A stretch of DNA of 64,000 bases from Limnohabitans sp. B9-3 (GCF_002778325.1 NZ_NESI01000001.1:310001-374000); one strand, 5' to 3'; shown: positions 54,328 through 63,356, counted from the first letter of the stretch. Notes: generated by a model from the sequence alone, not told the origin. Translations and numbers: made by a program.

Positions 54328-56010
54328 ATGACGTTTTTGAAACAGTTTTTTCGTTTACACACTTGGCCAGTCTTAACCCGTGAGCTCGCGCGCACTGAGC
54401 TGTTGGCGGGCCTGACCGTGGCACTGGTGATGGTGCCGCAGGCTGTGGCCTACGCGGGCCTAGCCGGCATGCCTTTGGTGACGGGGCTCTACACCTGTTT
54501 GTTGCCTGCGTTGTTGGCCCTGCTGTTTGGCAGTGCCAACCGCTTGTCAGTCGGACCTGCTGCCTTGACCTGTGTTCTGATTGCCGCGTCGCTCAACGGC
54601 TTGGCCGAACCCGGCTCGCCCGAATGGGTGGCGCTGGCGGTGTGGCTGTCGCTCATGTCGGGTGCCATTCAGTTAGGGCTGGGCTTGGGCGGCTATGGCT
54701 GGTTACTCAACCTCATCAGTGCCCCCGTGCTGATGGGCTTCACGCAAGCTGCCGCGCTGCTCATCATGGCCTCTCAAGTGCCCGCACTGCTAGGCGTCAA
54801 AAGTTGGCAATGGGACCTCACACTTTGGGTCAATTGGCTGCAAGGCTGGCCAGCGCTTTTTGGCCTGACAAGCTTGGCGCTGTTGCTGTTACTGCGCCGC
54901 TTTGCGCCGCGCTGGCCGGGCATCATGCTGGTGGTGGGCTTTGCCTCCTTGCTGGGCTATGTGAGCGACTACAGCCAACACGGCAGCGTGGTGGGCTTGC
55001 TACCGGGCGGACTGCCCGCTTTGGTCTGGCCTGAATGGCCGGGCCTGCACGAACTCAATCAACTCTGGGTGCCCGCCATGGTGATTGCCTTGGTGAGCTT
55101 TTTAGAAACTGCCTCCAGCGCCCGCATTGAATGCCAACGGGACGGCAAACGCTGGAACGACAACCTCGAACTCGTCGGCCAAGGCTTGGCCAAACTGGCC
55201 TCGGGCCTGTGCGGCAGCTTTGCCACCAGCACCTCGTTTTCACGCTCGGCGCTGATGTTGTACGCCGGCGCTCGATCTGGCTGGGCCACCTTATTCAGCA
55301 TTGGGTGCGTCTTGGTCAGCCTGTTGCTGTTGATGCCTGCGCTGCAATTTGTACCGCGCTCGGTGCTGTCAGCCGCCGTCATCGTGGCAGTGCTCAACCT
55401 GTTTCAACCCAAGCACTTTCGGGCGTTGTGGCGCGTTTCTCGCGCTGAGGCCATCACAGCTGGGCTGACCTTTGTCATCACCCTCATCAACGCCCCCGCC
55501 ATTTACTGGGGCGTGCTGGCAGGCGTGTTGATGACTCTGGCGCACTTTTTGTACCAACGCCTCCATCCCCGCATCATCGAAATTGGCCTGCACGCCGATG
55601 GCAGCTTGCGCGATCGCCATCTGTGGAAACTGCCGCCTTTGACCAACCACCTCTATGCCCTGCGCATGGACGCCGAGCTGGACTTTGCCGCGGCCAGCAG
55701 CTTGGAGCGCGCCATCGTCGAACACCTCAGCCTGCATCCAGATACCCAACATGTGTGCCTGTTTGCCATCCCCATCAACCGCATCGATGCCACCGGTGTG
55801 GAAATGGTCAGCAAACTTGAGGCCATGCTGCGCGAACGCGGCATCAGTTTGCACATCAGTGGCCTAAAGCTACCGGTAGAAACCGTGCTGCGCCGCGCAG
55901 GCTGCCTGCAAGCGCATGTGGGGCTGCATATGTACCGGACGGATGCGGAGGCGATTGCACAACTGCGCCAGCTGGAGACGCTGCCTGAAGATATGGGTTG
56001 GTGTATTTAA
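54328..56010 (+). CDS. SulP family inorganic anion transporter
   Basis: A 560-residue transporter with about eleven membrane segments and a STAS domain at the end (from about 440, SLERAIVEHLSLHPDTQHVC, INRIDATGVEMVSKLEAM). Start LARTELLAGLTVALVMVPQA and LYTCLLPALLALLFGSANRL with LSVGPAALTCVLIAASL are SulP features. It directly follows the sulfatase, so export or uptake of sulfate is the likely task; direction is not visible. It differs clearly from the SulP at 34.5 kb. Confidence 0.92.
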   Translation: MTFLKQFFRLHTWPVLTRELARTELLAGLTVALVMVPQAVAYAGLAGMPLVTGLYTCLLPALLALLFGSANRLSVGPAALTCVLIAASLNGLAEPGSPEWVALAVWLSLMSGAIQLGLGLGGYGWLLNLISAPVLMGFTQAAALLIMASQVPALLGVKSWQWDLTLWVNWLQGWPALFGLTSLALLLLLRRFAPRWPGIMLVVGFASLLGYVSDYSQHGSVVGLLPGGLPALVWPEWPGLHELNQLWVPAMVIALVSFLETASSARIECQRDGKRWNDNLELVGQGLAKLASGLCGSFATSTSFSRSALMLYAGARSGWATLFSIGCVLVSLLLLMPALQFVPRSVLSAAVIVAVLNLFQPKHFRALWRVSRAEAITAGLTFVITLINAPAIYWGVLAGVLMTLAHFLYQRLHPRIIEIGLHADGSLRDRHLWKLPPLTNHLYALRMDAELDFAAASSLERAIVEHLSLHPDTQHVCLFAIPINRIDATGVEMVSKLEAMLRERGISLHISGLKLPVETVLRRAGCLQAHVGLHMYRTDAEAIAQLRQLETLPEDMGWCI

Positions 56011-56045
56011 AAAATTCCCTAATCGAAGTGGGAACTCTGAGCCTT

Positions 56046-56903
56046 TTAAGCCGTCACGATCCAACCTTCTAGCGAATCGCATTCGGGTAGCCCGTATTGC
56101 GCATGCCCCGCTTCGTGCTGGGCTTGCGCCCATGCGGCTTGCACCATGCAAAGGACAGCGTCTAAGCAGTCGCCACTCGCGTCATCGACCAAGGTGTCGT
56201 GCTGGGCGTGGGTGAGTTTGAGGCGCAGGCCCAAACGGGTTTGGCCCACTTCTAAGGCTTGTAGCAGTTGCTTGCGGGCAATCAATCGCTCGGGCGTTTG
56301 CTTGGCTTTGTCGTCGCTTTTGTAGCTGGTGTTGCCGATCAGCTCACGCGCAAGAAGGCCGGGATAGGCTTCCAAGGCAATCCGTACTGACTGTGCGGAG
56401 GCAGCCTCCAGCGAAGTAGCGCGGGTCAACACATCAGGCACATGCAAGCGTGGCAACGTCACACCCGCATCTATCAACAGCGGCACCCCCGCATGCAGCA
56501 TGTAGGCCACAGGCGGGTTGACCCACTTCATGGATGGACTAGAATCTGCAGGCGTGTCTGTAGCGCGATGGGCAAACTTGCCCCCCACGGGTCGCGCATC
56601 GCAAAAGGACTTGAAGGTGTCGCGTATCTCAGCGCGGCTGAGTGCGGTGTAGTGCTGCATAAACGCCAGCCAATCGGTGGGCCAGCCTAGCGTTTCAACC
56701 AGTTCGCGGGGCAAGCCAAAGGGCAAGTCAAAGCCACCCACCCAAGCTTGCGGAAGTTTCAGCCAATCGGCAAAAGATCCAAGGGTGTCGAACCGCTGCA
56801 GACTTTGCAGCTGCACACGGCCAGCATTGGCGTGGCCGAGAGCCACGACGATGGGTTTGCGTTTGGTGGGGCTGCTGCTGAAATCGCAGCCAATGAGATT
56901 CAT
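56046..56903 (-). CDS. DUF429 protein
   Basis: A 285-residue soluble protein of the DUF429 family. MNLIGCDFSSSPTKRKPIVV and FDLPFGLPRELVETLGWP are the conserved starts, and DDASGDCLDAVLCMVQAAWA is the conserved end. This fold is RNase H-like with acidic residues (the D of GCDFSS and DCLDAV), so nuclease activity has been suggested for the family; no experiment is known to me. It is convergent with the SulP gene. Confidence 0.88.
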   Translation of the reverse strand: MNLIGCDFSSSPTKRKPIVVALGHANAGRVQLQSLQRFDTLGSFADWLKLPQAWVGGFDLPFGLPRELVETLGWPTDWLAFMQHYTALSRAEIRDTFKSFCDARPVGGKFAHRATDTPADSSPSMKWVNPPVAYMLHAGVPLLIDAGVTLPRLHVPDVLTRATSLEAASAQSVRIALEAYPGLLARELIGNTSYKSDDKAKQTPERLIARKQLLQALEVGQTRLGLRLKLTHAQHDTLVDDASGDCLDAVLCMVQAAWAQAQHEAGHAQYGLPECDSLEGWIVTA

Positions 56904-56909
56904 GCCAAA

Positions 56910-56934
56910 TTAATGGGGATCTGACCCCAATTAA
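56910..56934. repeat. REP-like palindromic repeat, copy 2
   Basis: A near-palindrome of 25 bp: left arm TTAATGGGG, centre ATCTGA, right arm CCCCAATTAA. It matches the element at 34414-34438 at 22 of 25 positions. It lies between DUF429 and the BLUF gene and its right end supplies the BLUF stop codon (56931-56933). Confidence 0.65.
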
Positions 56935-57356
56935 GCGCGACCGACGATGGATGCGGTGGCCATCAACTCTTCCAGCAGCGCGAACGACACATTGCCCGAC
57001 ACGCCGTATGGGTCGAGTTCGGGGGTTTCGGAGTACTTCAACACGATAGACGGGTTGAGTTTATCGAGGCGCACATGGCCCATGGTCCAACCGCCAAAGC
57101 GGCGTTCGGAAATTTCTTCATAGGCCAAGATCACCACGTCTTTGTGGCGCGGGTCTTTGACGATGTGGGTGTACAGCGCGTTGACCTGGTTGCGGCCACC
57201 TTCGATGGCTTGCAAATAAATGCCGCCACCAAAACACAGAACGCCAGTGATGCCGTTGCTGATGTTGTGCTCACGCGAGCTGTTGAGAATAGATTCAGTC
57301 TCTTCGGGGGTTTCGGGTTTGACCGAACGGCTGACGTACAACAAACGAATCAACAT
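56931..57356 (-). CDS. BLUF domain blue-light photoreceptor
   Basis: A 141-residue protein made almost only of a BLUF domain, which binds FAD and senses blue light. All key residues line up with the AppA/BlrB family: Tyr7 (LLYVSRS), Asn31 (SREHNISNG), Gln49 (IYLQAIEG), Trp90 and Met92 (RRFGGWTMGHV). The C-terminal helices (about 95-140) are the usual cap. No effector domain is attached, so output must go to a partner. folE lies 11 bp upstream on the same strand; co-transcription is likely. Confidence 0.93.
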   Translation of the reverse strand: MLIRLLYVSRSVKPETPEETESILNSSREHNISNGITGVLCFGGGIYLQAIEGGRNQVNALYTHIVKDPRHKDVVILAYEEISERRFGGWTMGHVRLDKLNPSIVLKYSETPELDPYGVSGNVSFALLEELMATASIVGRA

Positions 57357-57367
57357 GGGACTTATCC

Positions 57368-58063
57368 TTATTTGGGGATCAAAGACAAGAACTCACGGCG
57401 CAAGTTGGGGTCTTTCAAGAACGCACCGCGCATGACGGAATTGAGCATCTTGCTGTCCATGTCTTTCACGCCGCGCCATGACATGCAGAAATGGCTGGCT
57501 TCCATCACGATGGCCAAGCCATCGGGTTGGGTTTTTTCTTGAATAAGGTCGGCCAACTGCACCACGGCCTCTTCTTGAATTTGTGGACGGCCCATGACCC
57601 ATTCGGCCAAGCGCGCGTATTTAGACAAGCCAATCACGTTGGTGCGCTCATTGGGCAACACGCCAATCCAAATCTTGCCAATGACGGGGCAAAAGTGGTG
57701 GCTGCAAGCGCTGCGCACGGTGATGGGGCCAACGATCATCAGCTCATTGAGATGCTCGGCGTTGGGAAATTCGGTAATGGCCGGTGCTTTGACATAGCGG
57801 CCTTTGAAGACCTCTTGCAAATACATCTTGGCCACACGGCGAGCAGTTTCGCCGGTGTTGTGGTCGTGCTCGGTGTCGATCACCAAACTGTCAAGGACGC
57901 CTTGCATTTTGGTTTCGACTTCATCAAGCAAGGCCTCCAACTCACCGGGCTGAATAAAGTCAGCGATGTTGTCATTGGAGTGAAATCGCTTGCGGGCGGC
58001 GGCAATGCGCTCGCGAATCTTGACAGAAACGGGCGTGCCTTCAAAGTTGTCATTCTCATTCAT
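57368..58063 (-). CDS. folE: GTP cyclohydrolase I
   Basis: A 231-residue enzyme making dihydroneopterin triphosphate from GTP, the first step to folate. RSACSHHFCPVIGKIWIGVL holds the zinc Cys and two His, and EASHFCMSWRGVKDMDS carries the second Cys of the site. GLSKYARLAEWVMGRPQIQE is conserved. The start at 58063 gives normal length; the frame extends 8 codons further upstream. BLUF follows 11 bp downstream. Confidence 0.97.
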   Translation of the reverse strand: MNENDNFEGTPVSVKIRERIAAARKRFHSNDNIADFIQPGELEALLDEVETKMQGVLDSLVIDTEHDHNTGETARRVAKMYLQEVFKGRYVKAPAITEFPNAEHLNELMIVGPITVRSACSHHFCPVIGKIWIGVLPNERTNVIGLSKYARLAEWVMGRPQIQEEAVVQLADLIQEKTQPDGLAIVMEASHFCMSWRGVKDMDSKMLNSVMRGAFLKDPNLRREFLSLIPK

Positions 58064-58097
58064 GGGCTTGATGGTAGCAGTGAACAAATACCCTCAT

Positions 58098-59303
58098 TCA
58101 GTAACGTTTGCCTGTCAAAAATACGCCAAAGCGCAACACCCAAGCCGCAAAAACATCTAAGCCACGCTGCAGCCAAGGCCGGTGAAGGTAGTCGTGTGGC
58201 TCCACGCGACGGGCGCCTGCATGCATGGCCGCCTCCAAATTCGCCTGCAAATCGCGGGCAAATGCTGGATCGCGCACCACCACATTGGCTTCGCGGGCCA
58301 GCAATAGGCTCAAAGGATCGAGGTTGGACGAGCCCACCGTGGCCCAACGGCTGTCAATGACTGCGACTTTGGCGTGCAAGTAACTGGCGTGGTACTCGTA
58401 AATTTCCACACCCGCCGACATCAGCTGCCCATACAACTGTCGCGAGGCGCGGTAAGGCAGCAAATACTCGTATTGGCCCTGCAGCAACAAACGCACGCGT
58501 ACACCGCGCTTGGCTGCCATCACCAAGGCACGGCGTAAACGCAGGCCGGGAAAGAAGTAAGCGCTGGCAACCACCACCTCGTGGTGCGCGGTGCCAATGG
58601 CTTTGCGGTAGGTGCGTTCAATCTCGCTGCGGTGGCGAACGTTGTCGCGCAGCACCAATTGCGCACGCCCACGCACAGACGCTTGTCGCAAGGGGTTGGC
58701 CAAGCGCAGTGCCTCGAGAGCCCCGGCCAAATCTTGGTGACGCAAATCGCGCACCGCTTCCATGCGTGACCACAGTTGTGTCATGGTGTCTTGCACGTCG
58801 TTGACCAACGGACCGCGCATTTGAACGGCGTAGTCCAAGCGCGGGGATGCCATCAAGCCATGCACATGCGGGTCTAAAAAATCATCCAAGATATTGATGC
58901 CGCCACAAAAGGCCACTTGCGCATCCACCACGCACAGCTTGCGGTGCAAGCGCCGCCAGCGGCTGGGCACCGTCAGCCCCAACCGGTTCAAAGGCGAAAA
59001 AACCCGCCACTGCACCCCCGATTGGGCCAAACGCTGTGACCAATCGGCCGGCCATTGGCCTGTGCCCACGCCGTCCACCACCACGCGCACCACCACACCA
59101 CGCTGCGCTGCGGCCATCAAAGCTTCGGCCACATCAGCCCCTGCGCCTACCGTGCTGAAAATATAGGTCTCTAACCAAACTTCGTGCTGGGCGGCATCAA
59201 TGGCCTCAACCAAGGCGGGAAACAAGTCCACGGCTCCGACGAGCAAACGCACAGAGTGTGTAGGGACGGCAGACGCGTGTGATGCGGTCAAGGCTGCTCC
59301 CAA
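58098..59303 (-). CDS. clsB: cardiolipin synthase B-type phospholipase D protein
   Basis: A 401-residue PLD superfamily enzyme with two HKD motifs: RRLHRKLCVVDAQVAFCGG (about 115-133) and YLHAKVAVIDSRWATVGSSNLD (about 305). Start SVRLLVGAVDLFPALVEAID is the ClsB pattern. It joins phosphatidyl groups to make cardiolipin. The start appears to be a TTG at 59303 overlapping the upstream gene by 16 bp; a downstream GTG is an alternative. In E. coli the same pair (YbhP-ClsB) occurs. Confidence 0.88.
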   Translation of the reverse strand: MGAALTASHASAVPTHSVRLLVGAVDLFPALVEAIDAAQHEVWLETYIFSTVGAGADVAEALMAAAQRGVVVRVVVDGVGTGQWPADWSQRLAQSGVQWRVFSPLNRLGLTVPSRWRRLHRKLCVVDAQVAFCGGINILDDFLDPHVHGLMASPRLDYAVQMRGPLVNDVQDTMTQLWSRMEAVRDLRHQDLAGALEALRLANPLRQASVRGRAQLVLRDNVRHRSEIERTYRKAIGTAHHEVVVASAYFFPGLRLRRALVMAAKRGVRVRLLLQGQYEYLLPYRASRQLYGQLMSAGVEIYEYHASYLHAKVAVIDSRWATVGSSNLDPLSLLLAREANVVVRDPAFARDLQANLEAAMHAGARRVEPHDYLHRPWLQRGLDVFAAWVLRFGVFLTGKRY

Positions 59304-60025
59304 GCCAATTCCACCAGCAGCGGCAAATGGTCAGACATGCGGCCCCAAATGCCACCTTTGGGCACTTGCGTGCCAACAATGTGCACGCCACGTGCATAGA
59401 CATGGTCGAGCTGAACCAATGGCAAACGCGAGGGATAGGTCGGGGCAGGCGTATCAACATTGGTGTGCAAGTCCACCCCCGCCATCATCCGGCTGATGGT
59501 GCTGCCCCAATCGTTAAAGTCGCCCGCCACCAGCAAGGGCATATCGGCTGGGACCTCACGCGAGATGTAGTCGTGCAGCTGCTTGATTTGCCGCACGCGA
59601 CTAGCAGGCAACAGGCCCAGATGCACCACCACCACATGCACCTCGCGCGCTTGCACGCGTAAGGCCACGTGCAACAAACCGCGCTGCTCGAAGCGGTGGT
59701 CCGACATGTTTTCGTGACTCTGCGTCAACACCGGCCAACGGCTCAGCAAGGCATTGCCGTGCTCGCCATGACGGGTGATGGCATTCGTGCGGTACACCGA
59801 GGTGTAGCCCTCAGGCGCTAAAAAGTCCGCTTGACCCAAGGCGGGCCAATGCGCAAAACGCCGCGCATGGCGGTGGTTGAAAGCGCGTACTTCTTGCAGG
59901 CAAATGATGTCTGCATCGAACTGCTCGACCGCATGGCCGAGGTTATGAATTTCCAAACGACGCGCGGGCCCCAAGCCCTGCACGCCTTTGTGAATGTTGT
60001 AAGTGGCGACTTTGAAGGTTTGCAT
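59288..60025 (-). CDS. endonuclease/exonuclease/phosphatase family protein
   Basis: A 245-residue EEP-fold protein (YbhP-like). FKVATYNIHKGVQGLG, ADIICLQEVRAF (metal Glu), VAGDFNDWGS (Asp-x-Asn) and GRMSDHLPLLVELA (Asp-His) give the complete metal site. It may act as a phosphodiesterase on lipids or nucleic acids. It directly precedes clsB and overlaps it by about 16 bp, suggesting a membrane lipid role. Confidence 0.9.
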   Translation of the reverse strand: MQTFKVATYNIHKGVQGLGPARRLEIHNLGHAVEQFDADIICLQEVRAFNHRHARRFAHWPALGQADFLAPEGYTSVYRTNAITRHGEHGNALLSRWPVLTQSHENMSDHRFEQRGLLHVALRVQAREVHVVVVHLGLLPASRVRQIKQLHDYISREVPADMPLLVAGDFNDWGSTISRMMAGVDLHTNVDTPAPTYPSRLPLVQLDHVYARGVHIVGTQVPKGGIWGRMSDHLPLLVELAWEQP

Positions 60026-60094
60026 TTGGATGCGTCTGAGTGTGCCTCAGACCCGCGCCACACCCATGTCAGAAAAATCTGATACAAACTAGGC

Positions 60095-60850
60095 ATGATG
60101 AAAACCAATACTTTCTTACTTATTTCCACCCTTGTGCTGACTTGCTCATCAGCATTGGCCAACGACAACACGGCACCCAGCAATGCCGAGCCCAAAGTGC
60201 AATGGGGCATGAGCTTGGGGCTGAACCGCTACACCGAGTCAAAAATGCAGCTTTTGGGCACAGAAATCGGATTGCATGCACGCCTCAGCGGCGTCAACAT
60301 GCTGCCCAACTGGCAACTGGAAGGCGACGTGCTGCTAGGGCGCCAAAAATACACCAGCAACGGCACAGGCGATTTGAACGGCGTGCTCAACGTCGAAACC
60401 CGCTGGCGTGCGTTGGCCCCCGTTTATCGAACAGGGGAAGGCCAAGAAGGCCTCTCCGCAGGCTTGGGCCTACACACCCTGTGGAACGATTTGCGCGGCA
60501 CCACCACCACCAACCACGCAGGTTACGAGCGACTCGCCACCCAAATTTGGTTGCCTGTGCGCTGGACCAGCGCTGCAGCTTGGGAACTTGAAGGCGGCCT
60601 GCTACTGCGCGGCACACACACCTCCCGCTTGTCACAAGCCAATTCAATCAATGCAGACATTCACAACACCCAAAAAAGCGGTGCTTACATGCAAGCCAGC
60701 ACCAGCTTGAAGTTAGAAGATGGCACCCGCTTGTCACCCTTCGTGCGATTCACCAGTTTGGGCGACTCCAACACCGTCCGATCAGGCAGCCAATTGTGGG
60801 TGGAGCCACGCAGCCAACGCTGGCAAATCGGCGCAGTCCTGAATTTCTAA
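60095..60850 (+). CDS. putative outer membrane beta-barrel protein
   Basis: A 251-residue protein with a signal peptide (MKTNTFLLISTLVLTCSSALA, cleavage near ALA-N). The mature part consists of alternating strands such as LGLNRYTESKMQLLGTEIGL and LEGDVLLGRQKYTS, and ends in F (GAVLNF), a mark of outer membrane barrels. No named family is recognised. It has its own position between divergent and unrelated genes. Confidence 0.65.
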   Translation: MMKTNTFLLISTLVLTCSSALANDNTAPSNAEPKVQWGMSLGLNRYTESKMQLLGTEIGLHARLSGVNMLPNWQLEGDVLLGRQKYTSNGTGDLNGVLNVETRWRALAPVYRTGEGQEGLSAGLGLHTLWNDLRGTTTTNHAGYERLATQIWLPVRWTSAAAWELEGGLLLRGTHTSRLSQANSINADIHNTQKSGAYMQASTSLKLEDGTRLSPFVRFTSLGDSNTVRSGSQLWVEPRSQRWQIGAVLNF

Positions 60851-60899
60851 GTGCCTCACGCTTGGGGCGGCCGCATACCTCGCGGCCTAGCGCGCCTCT

Positions 60900-62096
60900 A
60901 TGATGCGCGCCATGTCCCAAGCTCCCGAACCTCTCACTGACTTACCCACTTGGCGCGCCGAAAGCGGCGCGCCTGCGCCACGCCGCGTGGTGCGCGCCGA
61001 CGACACCTTGTCGGCCGATTCGGCCTACCGCTTGGCCTGCGAGGGCACGGGTCTGTTGTGGCAAGGTGACTTTCACAACGCCCGCCAATTGCTGCAAGCC
61101 CTCATGCGCCGCGCTGAGCGCAAGCCGCGCAAAGTCAGCAAAACCAGCAAGACCGAAGAAGCAACACCTTCAACGGACGCATCAGCCGCGACCTTGGCAG
61201 CCGCCTCTGCCGCCCAAAACTTTCATCTGCACCGCCAAGCCTTGGGCCAACGCGCCCGCACCTTGGGCATGGTGCTGGTGCCCCTCAACGGCGACTACAC
61301 CATCCCGCTGCGCCGCGCGCCCGATTTACGCCAAGCCTGCACCGAGGCTTGGGGCCCAGCAGCGGGCGAAGCCTGCATGGTGTCGCTGCGTGAGCTATTA
61401 GGGCTCGTAGGCGCCCACGAATGGCGTAAGAAGGGCCTTGAGATTCCTGCGCTAGGCGAGCCACCGAACAACCGCATTCACCCGCACTACGGCGTGTTCT
61501 CGCCCGTGCGCGGCGAATACCTCGACTTGGTGGCCAGCACGCCCTTGCCCGACAAAACCTTGGCCTTTGACATTGGCGTAGGCACTGGCGTGCTCTCGGC
61601 CTTGCTGGCCAAACGCGGGGTGCAGCGCATCGTTGCCACCGACCTCGACCCGCGCGCCCTCACCTGCGCCCGCGAGAACCTGAAACGCTTGCAACGCATC
61701 GACAAAGTGGAACTGGTGCAAGCGGACTTGTTCCCCGAGGGCCAAGCGCCCCTGGTGGTGTGCAACCCACCATGGGTGCCCGCCCGACCCAGCTCACCGA
61801 TTGAGCATGCGGTGTACGACGAAGGCAGCCGCATGTTGCGTGGGTTTTTATCGGGCTTGCGCGAACACTTGAGCCCGCAAGGCGAAGGTTGGCTGATCTT
61901 GTCGGATTTAGCGGAGCACTTGGGCCTGCGCTCACGCGAAGAGCTGCTGGGCTGGATCGCCGAGGGTGGCTTGACCGTGCTGGGCCGCCACGATGTGCGT
62001 CCGCGTCATGGCAAAGCGGCTGATGTGTCTGACCCGCTGCATGCCGCGCGGGCCAAGGAAGTCACATCCTTGTGGCGCCTTGGTAACGCCGTTTGA
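60900..62096 (+). CDS. class I SAM-dependent methyltransferase
   Basis: A 398-residue protein. The Rossmann SAM-binding region has FDIGVGTGVLSALLAKRG and ATDLDPRALTCARENLKR (about 225-260), and VCNPPWVPARPSS carries the NPPW motif used by HemK/PrmC, RsmC and similar N-methyltransferases of RNA or protein. The first 200 residues are a family-specific domain with a poly-Ala, Thr-rich linker. The target is not visible. The start is one of three ATGs (60900, 60903, 60912). Its end overlaps the next, opposite gene by 35 bp. Confidence 0.85.
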   Translation: MMRAMSQAPEPLTDLPTWRAESGAPAPRRVVRADDTLSADSAYRLACEGTGLLWQGDFHNARQLLQALMRRAERKPRKVSKTSKTEEATPSTDASAATLAAASAAQNFHLHRQALGQRARTLGMVLVPLNGDYTIPLRRAPDLRQACTEAWGPAAGEACMVSLRELLGLVGAHEWRKKGLEIPALGEPPNNRIHPHYGVFSPVRGEYLDLVASTPLPDKTLAFDIGVGTGVLSALLAKRGVQRIVATDLDPRALTCARENLKRLQRIDKVELVQADLFPEGQAPLVVCNPPWVPARPSSPIEHAVYDEGSRMLRGFLSGLREHLSPQGEGWLILSDLAEHLGLRSREELLGWIAEGGLTVLGRHDVRPRHGKAADVSDPLHAARAKEVTSLWRLGNAV

Positions 62097-62967
62097 TCCA
62101 CGGCCAAAAGCCACGCTCGGTGTCTTCTTGGGCTTGTCGGGCCGCTGTGAAGGCCGCATCGACCGGCGCTTCGCTCAAAGCCTTCAGCACAAACTGACAC
62201 ACCGCCGGCGTGAACGGCGCGGGGTGACCGGCCCCCATCACCTCCAACACCTCACATTGCGCAAAGGCCTGCTGCATCTCACGCACTTGACTGGAAGGAC
62301 ACACACCTGACGCACCACCGTGAATGAGTCGCATGGGCCCATGAAAATTGCGCAACAAGTGCCCAAACTTCATGCCCTTCCAATCCTTTCGGTAAGGCAA
62401 ATCAAAATGGTCAGGTGACTGCGCCGACACCACAGCCCCCAACGTGACATGGAGCCGAGCAGCCAACACCTCGGGCTTAGGCAAACTGCCCTGCACTTTC
62501 ATACCGTCGTACAAGCCGTAAATCGACAACCAATGCAAGCTCAGACCGATGTCGTTGAAGAACAGACCATCCACGCGTGGGCCCAATTCATGCGCCAAAT
62601 ACATCGCCAAAATGCCGCCCATGCTGGTGCCCAACACCTCCAAACGCGTCACCACGCCGTCATCGCGCAAAACCACTTGCTTGATGAAATCCAAAGTGTC
62701 GGCCAAATACACCGACATGGCGTAGCCCTGATCACCCGGTAACGCGCTCGAATCTCCCCGGCCGCCATATTCCAAGCTGATCACACGCAGCCCGCGCACG
62801 CCTTGGGCCGACTGCAACAAAGGATCAAACGAGGCACGGGTTTCTAACAGTCCCGGCAAGCACAGCAGCACGTGCGTGCTGTTGACATCGCCCACCTCGC
62901 TGTACGCCAAGTGACGTGGCGTGTGAGGCAGCGGACAAAAGTGGGCGGGGAATTGGGAGATCGTCAT
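62062..62967 (-). CDS. alpha/beta hydrolase
   Basis: A 301-residue hydrolase. LLCLPGLLETRASFDPLLQ is the oxyanion region, VLGTSMGGILAMYLAHELG the nucleophile elbow (serine about 121), and GAGHPAPFT the histidine. Asp is likely in the segment before the His. Substrate unknown. The ATG at 62967 has AGGA 12-15 bases upstream; an in-frame ATG 4 codons earlier (62979) has no such spacing. It ends inside the methyltransferase gene on the other strand (35-bp overlap). Confidence 0.85.
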   Translation of the reverse strand: MTISQFPAHFCPLPHTPRHLAYSEVGDVNSTHVLLCLPGLLETRASFDPLLQSAQGVRGLRVISLEYGGRGDSSALPGDQGYAMSVYLADTLDFIKQVVLRDDGVVTRLEVLGTSMGGILAMYLAHELGPRVDGLFFNDIGLSLHWLSIYGLYDGMKVQGSLPKPEVLAARLHVTLGAVVSAQSPDHFDLPYRKDWKGMKFGHLLRNFHGPMRLIHGGASGVCPSSQVREMQQAFAQCEVLEVMGAGHPAPFTPAVCQFVLKALSEAPVDAAFTAARQAQEDTERGFWPWIKRRYQGATRM

Positions 62968-63008
62968 ACTAGGGTTCATCCTAGTTCATCACAGCCCTTG
63001 AGAGAATC

Positions 63009-63027
63009 AGCCCCTCAAAAAGGGGCT
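63009..63027 (-). terminator. hairpin after cytochrome c gene
   Basis: AGCCCCT (63009-63015) and AGGGGCT (63021-63027) pair exactly with a 5-nt loop. It stands 4 bp after the cytochrome c stop on the minus strand. No T-run follows, so it may be a weak or factor-dependent terminator. Confidence 0.45.
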
Positions 63028-63030
63028 ACA

Positions 63031-63345
63031 TCAAGGTAACTCAACCGTCACTTTGATCGCGCTGTACCAAGCGGAGAGTTGCGCAATTTCAGCATCGGTG
63101 AGCGGCTTGGAGATGACGCCCATGACCGCGTTTTGTCGCTGACCGCTGCGGTAACTTTTGAGCTGCTCACTCAAGTAAAGGGCTTGCTGGCCTGCCAAAT
63201 TAGGGGCATTGGGCAAGGTGGCGATGCCATTAGGGCCATGACACAGGGCACAGGCCACATCGGCTTTGGCGCGACCTGCAGCGACATCGTCGGCCAAGCA
63301 GCTGAACGCGGTCAGCAGCAATGAAACAAACCATATTTTTTTCAT
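63031..63345 (-). CDS. class I c-type cytochrome, secreted
   Basis: A 104-residue cytochrome with signal peptide (IWFVSLLLTAFSCLADD) and one haem motif CALCH (about residue 32-36). The methionine ligand is probably in QNAVMGVISKPLTDAEI. The PNAPNLAGQQALYLSEQLKSYR segment is typical of cytochrome c553-like proteins. It follows the PQQ-type dehydrogenase gene on the same strand and is likely its electron acceptor. A strong hairpin separates the two genes. Confidence 0.92.
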   Translation of the reverse strand: MKKIWFVSLLLTAFSCLADDVAAGRAKADVACALCHGPNGIATLPNAPNLAGQQALYLSEQLKSYRSGQRQNAVMGVISKPLTDAEIAQLSAWYSAIKVTVELP

Positions 63346-63356
63346 GAAGACCTCTC

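Noticed and set aside
60869-60887. GGCCGC/GCGGCC hairpin between the barrel protein and the methyltransferase
   Set aside because: Only 6 bp, no T-run, and such GC palindromes are expected by chance; kept out of the terminator list.
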